This document shows positions 8,564-16,636 of a stretch of DNA of 64,000 bases, one piece after another. The translations under genes and the position numbers were made by a program. Each line of letters starts with the position of its first letter. Position 1 is the stretch's first letter. A model generated the notes under the pieces. It was not told the DNA's origin and ran no database searches. It saw only the letters and a program-made list of their open reading frames with translations. The DNA is from Bacteroidales bacterium (GTDB taxonomy: Bacteria > Bacteroidota > Bacteroidia > Bacteroidales > F082). The DNA is taken from the NCBI GenBank assembly GCA_024710405.1, contig JANJUV010000019.1, positions 124,001 to 188,000 of the forward strand, written 5' to 3'.

Positions 8564-11416
8564 TTATTGTAACTGGTTTTCGGCAGAATGATATCTGCTG
8601 TCGATCTGATCAACTTTGAGTGTTTCGAGTTCTTTTTCGAACGACTTCCATTTGTTGCCAATACAGATCATGCCGCATTCTTTTCCAACATGGGGACAAA
8701 CACAATTTTCGAAAGTTTTGTCCAGGATTTTCTGATGTCTGATCTGATGGAATTTGGGGGAGCCTGTGGCAGGGCTTCCGCTTGCCGGCCGGGCAATCAC
8801 CCTTAGCGGGACTTCCTTGAACTCGTGGTGGATAAACCTCCATGGCCCCATGTTTAAAGGTTCTTCCTGAACCCACATGAAGTGTGTTGTATGTGTGTAT
8901 TTTTCAATCAGTTGAAGCATCTGCTTCTTAGGAAGTGGATACAATTGCTCAATCCTGATCAGGGCTGTGTTGTCATTTCCTAATTTGCTTCGTTCTTCCA
9001 GCAGATCATAGTATATTTTACCTGAACAAAATACAACTTTTGTAATTCGCTCTACATTGGCAGTTGAATCATCAATAACTTCTTTAAAACCACCATTACT
9101 CAGATCCTCAAGAGTGGAAACACATGCTGGATGTCGGAGAAGGCTTTTTGGAGTGAACACAATTAAAGGCTTGCGGAATGGTCTGTGCAATTGTCTGCGA
9201 AGGATATGAAAGAAATTGGCAGGTGTGGTGCAATTAGCTACCTGCATGTTCAGTTCTGCACAAAGGGTAAGAAACCGTTCAATTCTGGCACTGCTATGTT
9301 CGGGGCCCTGGCCTTCATAACCATGTGGCAATAGAACAACCAGATCGTTCATCACGTTCCATTTATCTTCGGCGCTTGAAATAAACTGGTCAAAAACTAT
9401 TTGTGCCCCATTATTGAAATCACCAAACTGGGCCTCCCAGATCGTAAGTGTATGTGGGGAAGAAAGGGCATATCCGTATTCAAAACCCAGTACGCCATAT
9501 TCACTCAGCAATGAATTGTAAACCTCAAACTCAGATTGATCAGTTGTAATATGATTGAGTGGAATATATTCTTGTTCTGAATCTTCAACACGCAGCACGG
9601 CATGACGATGCGAAAACGTGCCCCTAGCAACATCTTGTCCGCTAAGCCTAACCCTTTTGTTTTCTATAAGCAGACTGCCATAAGCCAGCAATTCGGCCAT
9701 GGCCCAGTCGAGTTTGTTATCCTTGAAAACCATATCTCGCCTTTGTTCTTGCAAACGTTGCGTTTTTCTGAAGAAGTTCAAATGAGTAGGCAGATCGGTA
9801 ATTTTGCTTGCAATGGTTTTAAGTGTTTCATTACTGAGACCTGTTTGGGGAGATTGCTCAAAGTCATCCTTGGTTGCTTTTCGTATATCTTCCCAGGTTT
9901 CCTGAAGGAAATTTGTAATGGTTGACTTTTTTTTCTCCCTTGCACCGGTCAGACTTTCTTCAAGCTTGGCATTATTGTGGTTTTCAAGGGCATCTATTTC
10001 CTCCTGCGTAACAATTCCTTCAGAAAGCAGTTTCCGGGCATAAATTTCACGCGGATTGGGATGGCTTTCAATGGCTTTGTAGAGCAAAGGTTGTGTAAAT
10101 CGGGGTTCATCTCCTTCATTATGACCGTATTTACGATAGCAAAGTAAATCGATAAACACATCTTTCTGGAATTTTGTCCTGAATACCATTGCAAGCTGTA
10201 TTGCATACACCACCGCTTCAGGATCGTCGCCATTGACGTGGAAAACAGGCGATTGGGTAACTTTGGCCACATCTGTACAGTAAATACTTGATCGAGCATC
10301 AAGATAGTCGGTAGTGAACCCAATCTGATTATTGATTACCAGATGTATGGTTCCACCTGTTTTATATCCTTTCAGCTCCGACATCTGAAGCACCTCATAT
10401 ACAATACCTTGACCAGCAATCGATGCGTCACCATGAATTAAAATAGGGGCGACCTTAGAAAAATCCTTGTTGTAAATAAGATCAGCCTTTGCTCTGACAA
10501 TTCCTTCAACTACGGGATCTACTGCTTCGAGATGTGATGGATTGGGTGTTAGTGTAAGTTTAACTGTTTTTCCATTGGTGGCTCTTCGGGAAGCAGTGTA
10601 TCCGAGGTGATATTTCACATCACCAAGCAACGTTTCGTCTTCATATTCTTTTCCTTCGAATTCGCTGAAAATATCCGAATAGGGTTTGCGCAGAATGTTG
10701 GCCAATGTGTTGAGACGGCCGCGGTGGGCCATCCCGATCACGAATTCTTCAACCCCGAGTTCCGCCCCTTTTTCCATGATGGCATCCAGCGCCGGAATCA
10801 GAGACTCAGCACCTTCGAGTGAAAAACGTTTCTGGCCTGGGAATTTTTTATGGAGAAATTTTTCAAATCCAACAGCCCTGGTAAGCTTTTTAAGGATATA
10901 CTTCTTGTCTTCTACTGTAAGGGGAGGGGAGTTACGGATCGCCTCCATTTTTTTTTGCAGCCACCTGAGTGTTTCTACATTGCGGATATACATATACTCG
11001 GCTCCGACTGACCTACAATAAGTCTGATGCAACATAGCGATGATGTTACGCAGACTTGTCGTTCCAAGGCCCACTTCTGCACCCGCCTCAAACATTTTAT
11101 CGAGGTCTTTTTCGGTCAATCCATAGTTTTCAATGTCGAGCGAAGGGCTGTATGCGCGTCTTTTCCTTACAGGGTTTGTGCTGGTAAAAAGGTGTCCTCT
11201 TTTTCGGTAATCATCAATGAGATTGAGCACTTTAAATTCAACAGGTGTTATTGTTTCCTGCTGTTTTTTTACCGGGAAATGGGCCGTGGCGAAATCAAAG
11301 CCTTCGAAGAACTTTTTCCATCCTGGATCAACCGAATCAGGATCAGCTTTAAAACGCTGATAAAGGTCTTCAATAACGGCAGGATCGTTCGAGTTCAAGA
11401 AGCTGTATTGGTCCAT
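8564..11416 (-). CDS. sucA: 2-oxoglutarate dehydrogenase E1, with a Cys-rich C-terminal extension
   Basis: This 950-residue thiamine-diphosphate enzyme decarboxylates 2-oxoglutarate in the NAD-linked complex. The N-terminal E1 segment SFLNSNDPAVIEDLYQRF binds the E2 core. The ThDP region has GMAHRGRLN, HGDASIAGQGIVYE and VINNQIGFTT, and the transketolase-like pyrimidine domain lies at about 590-790. The usual E1 ending (a PASGSPATG motif followed by a His-rich helix) is reached near residue 890. It is then followed by about 50 extra residues with Cys at 905, 907, 914 and 918 (C-x-C-x6-C-x3-C), which I do not know from E. coli SucA and which could bind a metal or cluster. It is the first gene of the sucA-sucB-nadB-gamma-CA run; a -7 box lies at 11443-11450. 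Confidence 0.95.
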   Translation of the reverse strand: MDQYSFLNSNDPAVIEDLYQRFKADPDSVDPGWKKFFEGFDFATAHFPVKKQQETITPVEFKVLNLIDDYRKRGHLFTSTNPVRKRRAYSPSLDIENYGLTEKDLDKMFEAGAEVGLGTTSLRNIIAMLHQTYCRSVGAEYMYIRNVETLRWLQKKMEAIRNSPPLTVEDKKYILKKLTRAVGFEKFLHKKFPGQKRFSLEGAESLIPALDAIMEKGAELGVEEFVIGMAHRGRLNTLANILRKPYSDIFSEFEGKEYEDETLLGDVKYHLGYTASRRATNGKTVKLTLTPNPSHLEAVDPVVEGIVRAKADLIYNKDFSKVAPILIHGDASIAGQGIVYEVLQMSELKGYKTGGTIHLVINNQIGFTTDYLDARSSIYCTDVAKVTQSPVFHVNGDDPEAVVYAIQLAMVFRTKFQKDVFIDLLCYRKYGHNEGDEPRFTQPLLYKAIESHPNPREIYARKLLSEGIVTQEEIDALENHNNAKLEESLTGAREKKKSTITNFLQETWEDIRKATKDDFEQSPQTGLSNETLKTIASKITDLPTHLNFFRKTQRLQEQRRDMVFKDNKLDWAMAELLAYGSLLIENKRVRLSGQDVARGTFSHRHAVLRVEDSEQEYIPLNHITTDQSEFEVYNSLLSEYGVLGFEYGYALSSPHTLTIWEAQFGDFNNGAQIVFDQFISSAEDKWNVMNDLVVLLPHGYEGQGPEHSSARIERFLTLCAELNMQVANCTTPANFFHILRRQLHRPFRKPLIVFTPKSLLRHPACVSTLEDLSNGGFKEVIDDSTANVERITKVVFCSGKIYYDLLEERSKLGNDNTALIRIEQLYPLPKKQMLQLIEKYTHTTHFMWVQEEPLNMGPWRFIHHEFKEVPLRVIARPASGSPATGSPKFHQIRHQKILDKTFENCVCPHVGKECGMICIGNKWKSFEKELETLKVDQIDSRYHSAENQLQ

Positions 11417-11442
11417 GTAAACAGGAAGTTAGAAACACAGTG

Positions 11443-11450
11443 CAAAAGTA
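11443..11450 (-). promoter_or_regulatory. -7 promoter element of sucA
   Basis: On the minus strand this reads TACTTTTG, matching TAnnTTTG, and lies 26 bases before the sucA start. No clear -33 TTTG is seen at the usual distance. Confidence 0.5.
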
Positions 11451-11513
11451 TGCAAATTATTAAGAATGATTCTACATTTGGGTCGCTTTTTCAATCGGTT
11501 GCATCAAAAGCAA

Positions 11514-11536
11514 AAAGCCTGCTTTCGACAGGCTTT
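11514..11536 (-). terminator. Terminator of the ferredoxin gene
   Basis: AAAGCCTG and CAGGCTTT form an 8-base-pair stem with a 7-base loop. On the minus strand it is followed by a T-rich run. It ends the ferredoxin transcript and insulates sucA. Confidence 0.8.
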
Positions 11537-11561
11537 CCATTATTCGTATCAGTTACCTGAT

Positions 11562-11729
11562 TTATTCGGGGATGATTGCCTCAACCGGGCAGACATCAGC
11601 ACATGAACCACAGTCGGTGCAAACGTCCGGATCGATCACATAGATATCGCCTTCAGCAATAGCATCAACCGGGCACTCATCAATACATGTACCGCAAGCG
11701 GTGCAATCTTCAGTGATTTTGTAAGCCAT
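11562..11729 (-). CDS. 2[4Fe-4S] bacterial-type ferredoxin
   Basis: This is a 55-residue clostridial-type ferredoxin. It has two cluster motifs, CTACGTCIDECP and CTDCGSCADVCP, each with CxxCxxCxxxCP, so eight Cys bind two [4Fe-4S] clusters. The start is ATG at 11729 (MAYKITEDC); the longer open frame upstream adds 24 residues that contain the promoter and do not look like protein. It diverges from korA-korB, whose enzyme reduces ferredoxin, so it is the likely electron acceptor of that enzyme. It has its own promoter (11767-11774) and terminator. Confidence 0.95.
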   Translation of the reverse strand: MAYKITEDCTACGTCIDECPVDAIAEGDIYVIDPDVCTDCGSCADVCPVEAIIPE

Positions 11730-11766
11730 AAAGATAATATTTTGGGGTTGGTAATTAATTTCTGTG

Positions 11767-11774
11767 CAAAGATA
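11767..11774 (-). promoter_or_regulatory. -7 promoter element of the ferredoxin gene
   Basis: The minus strand reads TATCTTTG, a perfect TAnnTTTG box 37 bases before the ferredoxin ATG. A TTG on the same strand lies 24 bases further upstream (11799-11801), slightly beyond the usual spacing. Confidence 0.55.
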
Positions 11775-11803
11775 ACCATATGCAATCAATCTATTCATCA
11801 ATT

Positions 11804-11889
11804 CCCTAATTTATAGATAGTCTAAATTAATATCAGTTGATTCCTGCTGCTTAATTTTATCTTGTATTTAGACTGATTATTAATTAGGG
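11804..11889. repeat. 86-base two-part palindrome in the ferredoxin/korA divergent region
   Basis: The outer arms CCCTAATT (11804-11811) and AATTAGGG (11882-11889) are perfect inverses. So are the inner arms AGTCTAAAT (11819-11827) and ATTTAGACT (11866-11874). Seven non-pairing bases separate outer from inner arm on each side. The centre is AT-rich and unpaired. It may be an operator, a cruciform or the remains of a small inverted-repeat element; no target duplication is visible at its ends. Confidence 0.6.
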
Positions 11890-12030
11890 GTGTGTTTTAT
11901 AGTAATGTCTGTTGAAGCTAAGAAAACAATATTTTGTAAATCAAATAGATGAGCGATACATGATTGTTTTTTTACCTTATCATCGTCTTCTTTTGGATAA
12001 GCCCCAATTAAAGGCAATGACCTAAAAAGC

Positions 12031-12038
12031 TAATTTTG
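12031..12038 (+). promoter_or_regulatory. -7 promoter element of korA
   Basis: TAATTTTG fits TAnnTTTG and lies 22 bases before the korA ATG. I see no good -33 element. Confidence 0.5.
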
Positions 12039-12060
12039 CAGTTTCATTAACCAAAGCACT

Positions 12061-13908
12061 ATGACAACAAAGAAAAGCAAGGTAGTAGGTCTTGAGCAAG
12101 TGGTTGTTAGATTCGCCGGAGACTCGGGCGACGGAATGCAACTTACCGGTAGTCTTTTTTCTGATTCAACGGCCTTTGCGGGGAATGATTTTGCTACTTT
12201 CCCTGATTATCCTGCCGAGATCAGAGCACCGCAGGGAACTGTTGCCGGAGTTTCAGGCTTCCAGATTCACTTCGGGCAGAACACCGTATATACCTCAGGC
12301 GATCTGGCCGACGTGCTGATCGCCATGAACCCGGCTTCGCTCAAAGCCAACATGAAGTGGATCAAAAAGGGTGCTATTATCATCATCGATGCTGACGCAT
12401 TTAACGAAAAGGGATTCGAAAGGGCAGGTTATGCCGCCGACCCACTTTCAGACGGAGCCCTCGACGGGTATAACGTCATCAAAGCTCCGATTACATTGCT
12501 TACAAAAGAAGCAGTTAAGCACCTCGATCTGGACAATAAAACTACCCTGAAAACAAAAAATATGTTTGCCCTGGGCATAATTATGTTTCTGTTTAACAGG
12601 GATTTGAAGCTTATAAATGATTATTTTGAAAGCAAGTTCAAAGCCAACCCACTGGTTGTTGATGCCAATAAAGCCGTGCTTGCAGCAGGTTTTAACTATG
12701 CCGATACGATTGAAGCATTGGGTTCCACCTACAAAGTAGAGCCTGCGCCGCTTGAAAAAGGCCGTTACCGAAATATTACCGGAAATGTGGCCACCGCATG
12801 GGGATTTATTGCCGCAGCCGAACGATCAGGCCGCGAACTTTTTCTTGGTTCTTATCCTATTACCCCTGCAACAGAAATACTGCAGGAACTTTCGAGCCAC
12901 AAGGAATTGAGTGTAAAAGCTTTTCAGGCCGAAGATGAGATTGCCGGAATCGTTTCAGCAATTGGCGCAAGTTATGCCGGATCCCTTGCTATCACTACTA
13001 CAAGTGGTCCGGGTCTATCGCTGAAAAGCGAAGCCATTGGTCTGGCAGTGATGACCGAACTACCGCTTGTTATCGTGGATGTACAGCGTGGCGGACCATC
13101 AACAGGTTTACCCACCAAATCAGAGCAGAGTGACCTGATGCAGGCATTGTATGGACGCAACGGTGAAGCACCTGTAATCATTATTGCTGCCCAAAGTTCA
13201 GTAGATTGTTTCTATGGTGCATTTGATGCTGCCAAACTCAGCCTTGAACACATGACCCCGGCCATTCTGCTCACCGACGGTTCACTGGCTAATGGTTCTG
13301 AAGTCTTCAAAATACCCAGAGTAGCCGACCTGCCCGAGATAAAACCACCGCTTGTTGCCGCTAACGACCCAGATTATAAGCCTTACAGACGTAATCCTGA
13401 AAAACTTAACCGCTATTGGGCAGTTCCGGGAACTGAAGGCCTGCGTCATCGCGTCGGTGGACTCGAAAAGGAGGATGTCTCCGGAAATGTTTCCCACGAT
13501 CCACTCAACCACCAAAAAATGATCATGCTGCGCGAGGAAAAGGTTCAGCGTGTGGCCAATTATATACCTGATCAGGCAATTTTGGGCAACGATACCGGCG
13601 ATCTGCTTATTGTCAGCTGGGGCGGAACTTATGGAGTGATGCGCACCGTTGTTAATAAAATGCAGGAACAAGGTAAGTCAATCAGCCTTGCCCATTTCCG
13701 CTATATCATGCCACTGCCCCGCAATACGGAACAGGTGTTTGCCGGTTTTAAGAGAATTCTGGTCTGCGAAATCAACAATGGTCAGTTTGTCAAGTATCTC
13801 AAGATGAACTTTCCACAGTACCGCTACGAACAGTACAACAAAATTCAGGGTTTGCCTTTTATGATAGCCGAGTTGGAAGACAAGTTCAATTCCATTTTAA
13901 ATCAATAA
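12061..13908 (+). CDS. korA: 2-oxoglutarate:ferredoxin oxidoreductase, fused gamma-alpha subunit
   Basis: This 615-residue subunit works with the beta subunit downstream to convert 2-oxoglutarate and CoA to succinyl-CoA and CO2, reducing ferredoxin. Residues 1-190 are the gamma domain (GDSGDGMQLTGSLFSD near the start). From about 225 the alpha domain follows, with the YPITPATEIL signature near residue 265, TTSGPGLSLKSEAIG, and the C-terminal transketolase-like domain (LIVSWGGTYG). The fused gamma-alpha arrangement is the usual form in Bacteroidota. It is 3 bases upstream of korB. Substrate is inferred from sequence type and two-subunit form; a related 2-oxoacid substrate is possible. Confidence 0.92.
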   Translation: MTTKKSKVVGLEQVVVRFAGDSGDGMQLTGSLFSDSTAFAGNDFATFPDYPAEIRAPQGTVAGVSGFQIHFGQNTVYTSGDLADVLIAMNPASLKANMKWIKKGAIIIIDADAFNEKGFERAGYAADPLSDGALDGYNVIKAPITLLTKEAVKHLDLDNKTTLKTKNMFALGIIMFLFNRDLKLINDYFESKFKANPLVVDANKAVLAAGFNYADTIEALGSTYKVEPAPLEKGRYRNITGNVATAWGFIAAAERSGRELFLGSYPITPATEILQELSSHKELSVKAFQAEDEIAGIVSAIGASYAGSLAITTTSGPGLSLKSEAIGLAVMTELPLVIVDVQRGGPSTGLPTKSEQSDLMQALYGRNGEAPVIIIAAQSSVDCFYGAFDAAKLSLEHMTPAILLTDGSLANGSEVFKIPRVADLPEIKPPLVAANDPDYKPYRRNPEKLNRYWAVPGTEGLRHRVGGLEKEDVSGNVSHDPLNHQKMIMLREEKVQRVANYIPDQAILGNDTGDLLIVSWGGTYGVMRTVVNKMQEQGKSISLAHFRYIMPLPRNTEQVFAGFKRILVCEINNGQFVKYLKMNFPQYRYEQYNKIQGLPFMIAELEDKFNSILNQ

Positions 13909-13911
13909 GTT

Positions 13912-14946
13912 ATGGAGAGTAAATTCATGGAAAATCAGATAATACAGCTTACCAAGGAGGATTTTAGCAGCGACCAAATGGTGAAATGGTGCCCTGGATG
14001 CGGTGATCATGCTATCCTTCACTCCGTCGAAAACGTCTTCCCGAACCTTGGAATTCGAAAAGAGGATTTTGTAGTTGTTTCCGGAATTGGTTGTTCTTCA
14101 CGCTTTCCATATTATATGAACACATATGGGATGCACGGTATCCATGGAAGAGCAGCAGCGCTTGCAACCGGAGTGAAACTGTCGAACCCTTCCCTCAGTG
14201 TCTGGATGATCACCGGTGATGGCGACTGCATGGCTATTGGCGGAAACCATTTCATACACACGGTGCGTCGCAACATTGACATAAACATACTTCTGTTTAA
14301 TAACAAGATATACGGACTCACGAAAGGTCAATACTCACCAACTACACCAAGGGGTTCGAAAACCAAGACAAGCCCTCAGGGAACATTCGAACGTCCTTTC
14401 AATCCCGGAGAACTGGTGATCGGGTCACAGGGCAATTTCTTTGCACGTACACTCGATACCAATCCCAAGCATATGACAGCAGTATTTACAGAGGCTGCCA
14501 GACACAAAGGCACATCAGTGGTGGAAATCCTGCAGAATTGTGTTATTTTCTTCAACAAGGCTCATGAGCTGATAACTTCCAGAGAAACAAAGGATGATAA
14601 TCAATTGATGATCGAACATGGCAAACCCCTGATTTTCGGAAAAGAGAAAAACAAGGGTATTGTATTACGCGGCACTAGTCTTGAAGTAGTTACCATCGGA
14701 GAAAATGGTATTACGGAATCCGATTTGCTGGTACATAATCAATATGATCCTGATCCGGGCATTCATATGATGCTGGCCCGTATGATGCCCCCCGAGTATC
14801 CTGTTGCTCTTGGAATCATTCGTTCGGTTGCTGCAGAGACATTTGAAACCATTATGATGGATTCAATAATCCACGAGAAAGAGCGGTCGAAGATAAAAAC
14901 AGTTGACGATATGCTTAACAGTGGCAATACATGGGTAATAGAATAA
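13912..14946 (+). CDS. korB: 2-oxoglutarate:ferredoxin oxidoreductase, beta subunit
   Basis: This 344-residue subunit carries thiamine diphosphate and a [4Fe-4S] cluster. Cluster Cys are visible in WCPGCGDH (C27, C30), GIGCSSR (C61) and a later QNCVIFF. The ThDP-Mg motif is GDGDCMAIGGNH, followed by NNKIYGLTKGQYSPTT, which is characteristic of KorB-like proteins. The start is ATG 13912, though ATG 13927 (MENQ) is also possible. It is translated 3 bases after korA, so the two are coupled. A strong terminator follows at 14971. Confidence 0.93.
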   Translation: MESKFMENQIIQLTKEDFSSDQMVKWCPGCGDHAILHSVENVFPNLGIRKEDFVVVSGIGCSSRFPYYMNTYGMHGIHGRAAALATGVKLSNPSLSVWMITGDGDCMAIGGNHFIHTVRRNIDINILLFNNKIYGLTKGQYSPTTPRGSKTKTSPQGTFERPFNPGELVIGSQGNFFARTLDTNPKHMTAVFTEAARHKGTSVVEILQNCVIFFNKAHELITSRETKDDNQLMIEHGKPLIFGKEKNKGIVLRGTSLEVVTIGENGITESDLLVHNQYDPDPGIHMMLARMMPPEYPVALGIIRSVAAETFETIMMDSIIHEKERSKIKTVDDMLNSGNTWVIE

Positions 14947-14970
14947 TCTTCGCAAATGATGCAATTGAGA

Positions 14971-15001
14971 AAACCGCTGGTAGTACCGGCGGTTTTTTTT
15001 T
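14971..15001 (+). terminator. Terminator of korAB
   Basis: ACCGC and GCGGT close a stem extended by TGG/CCG around a TAGTA loop, followed by about ten T. Confidence 0.85.
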
Positions 15002-15083
15002 GTATATAATTAATCATAGGTGAAGGTCCATTGTCCGCAGCAACAAACTGATGAATTTCATGAGTCTTGTATGCGTTTTCATT

Positions 15084-15091
15084 TATATTTG
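15084..15091 (+). promoter_or_regulatory. -7 promoter element of tilS
   Basis: TATATTTG matches TAnnTTTG. A TTG at 15067-15069 is 14 bases upstream, shorter than usual. The expected transcript would begin near 15097, which favours ATG 15108 over ATG 15096 for tilS. Confidence 0.4.
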
Positions 15092-15095
15092 TGCT

Positions 15096-16424
15096 ATGAT
15101 CAGACAAATGACAGCATTTCTGAGCGTTCACGGTGTTGAGGCTGAACATTGTTTTTTTGTTGCAGCTGTGAGTGGAGGAGCCGATTCGGTAGTTATGCTC
15201 GATCTTTTGCAACGGACCGGCGCCAGAATTGCAGTTGCACATTGTAATTTTTGTTTGCGCGGACAGGAATCGGACAGTGAGGAATTGTTTGTTCAGCGCA
15301 TGTCGGAAACGCGAGGTATTCCGTTTTATTCCACGAAGTTCAATACGGCTGAATATGCCGGAAGAAATGGTCTATCGGTACAAATGGCAGCACGGGAACT
15401 CAGATATGAATGGTTTGAAAAGCTGCGTGTGCAGTTAAAGGCCGATTTTATTGCCACTGCTCATCATGCCGATGATAATGCCGAAACATTTTTCATCAAC
15501 CTCATCAGAGCAAGCGGTCCTTCAGGACTGAGGGGTATTCCGTTTCAGCGTGGAAAAATAATCCGTCCTCTGTTGTTTGCGCGAAAAAGAGATGTTGAGA
15601 ACTATGCCCTCACACATGGTCTGGATTTCGTAAACGACAGTTCGAATTGGTCAGATAAATATCTGCGTAATACCATCAGACACCATCTGATGCCGGTGTA
15701 CGACACAGTTGATCCAAATGCCATGACGGGTCTGTTAAACAGCATAAGACTGTTGTCCAAATATGAAACAACACTTCACGAAATGTCGGTGCTTTCAAAT
15801 ATTTCTTTCGTCAATCCAGATTCTGATCGCTTAGAAATCGACAAAAACAAACTAATGGCAATAAGTCATCCGGAGGTTATACTACACCTTTTGATCAATA
15901 GGTATGGATTTGGCGGGAATTTGATCAGTCAGATGGCCGATTCTTTGAATCGGACGGGTTCAAAGGAGTTCAGGTCAGCAACACATAGGCTAAGCATTGG
16001 CCGGAAAAAAATAGTTTTGAGCAGGATTGAATCCAATAAAACTCAAGTCATTTATTTGGAAGCGGATTTTCCAGGTTTGGAGCGCCCGATCCGTTTAAAT
16101 GCCAAGCGCATCTCAGCAAAAGATATCAGCGATCTAAAAGTTCCCCCGTCTATGATATTAATTGACGAAGATAAAATCGAATACCCCTTGATTCTGAGAA
16201 AATGGAAACGAGGAGACCGACTCTATCCCTATGGTATGCAGGGGAGCAAACTGCTGAGTGATCTTTTTGCCGAATTACACTTTGAGTATGACGAGAAACA
16301 GGAAACCTTTCTTTTATGCAGCAATTCCGGCGCTATTATCTGGGTTGCCGGGTGCCGCGCAGACAGACGATTTTGTGTAGATGAAAAGACGGAAAGAGTT
16401 TTACGCTTAACAAAATTAGATTAA
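15096..16424 (+). CDS. tilS: tRNA(Ile)-lysidine synthase
   Basis: This enzyme of about 440 residues joins lysine to C34 of the CAU anticodon of a tRNA-Ile, changing it to read AUA. The PP-loop ATP motif SGGADS lies near residue 26, followed by the N-type ATPase core (AHCNFCLRGQESD, ATAHHADDNAETFF, RPLLFARKRD). The C-terminal TilS substrate-binding domain has ILRKWKRGDRLYPYGMQGSKLLSDLF. The start is ATG 15096 (MIRQM) or 15108 (MTAFL); the upstream frame to 15051 overlaps the likely promoter. It is single-copy and essential in most bacteria. Confidence 0.93.
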   Translation: MIRQMTAFLSVHGVEAEHCFFVAAVSGGADSVVMLDLLQRTGARIAVAHCNFCLRGQESDSEELFVQRMSETRGIPFYSTKFNTAEYAGRNGLSVQMAARELRYEWFEKLRVQLKADFIATAHHADDNAETFFINLIRASGPSGLRGIPFQRGKIIRPLLFARKRDVENYALTHGLDFVNDSSNWSDKYLRNTIRHHLMPVYDTVDPNAMTGLLNSIRLLSKYETTLHEMSVLSNISFVNPDSDRLEIDKNKLMAISHPEVILHLLINRYGFGGNLISQMADSLNRTGSKEFRSATHRLSIGRKKIVLSRIESNKTQVIYLEADFPGLERPIRLNAKRISAKDISDLKVPPSMILIDEDKIEYPLILRKWKRGDRLYPYGMQGSKLLSDLFAELHFEYDEKQETFLLCSNSGAIIWVAGCRADRRFCVDEKTERVLRLTKLD

Positions 16425-16606
16425 GCTGATCGAATTGGTGTTGATTGATTGCTCTCATTCTAAGTACGCCTTTTTCCATAAATAGTGCGTGAGTTATTTT
16501 AATCATGTGTGAATGTTAATGCAACCCCATTCGATATTAGGTTGTCAGATGAATGCTAAAAGTTCTTAAACCGGTTTGAATTACAACCCGACATTTCATA
16601 AAATCG

Positions 16607-16614
16607 TAATTTTG
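16607..16614 (+). promoter_or_regulatory. -7 promoter element of dsbD
   Basis: TAATTTTG fits TAnnTTTG and lies 22 bases before the dsbD ATG, the same distance as at korA. No clear -33 is seen at 17-23 bases. Confidence 0.45.
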
Positions 16615-16636
16615 CGACCTTCAACCAAATATAATC

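Noticed and set aside
11027-11560. A 177-codon open frame antisense to the sucA start and spacer
   Set aside because: It covers the sucA promoter and the ferredoxin terminator, and has no family resemblance.
11804-11889. The 86-base palindrome as an intact mobile element
   Set aside because: There is no target-site duplication, no transposase and only a 38-base centre. A regulatory or cruciform reading is at least as likely.
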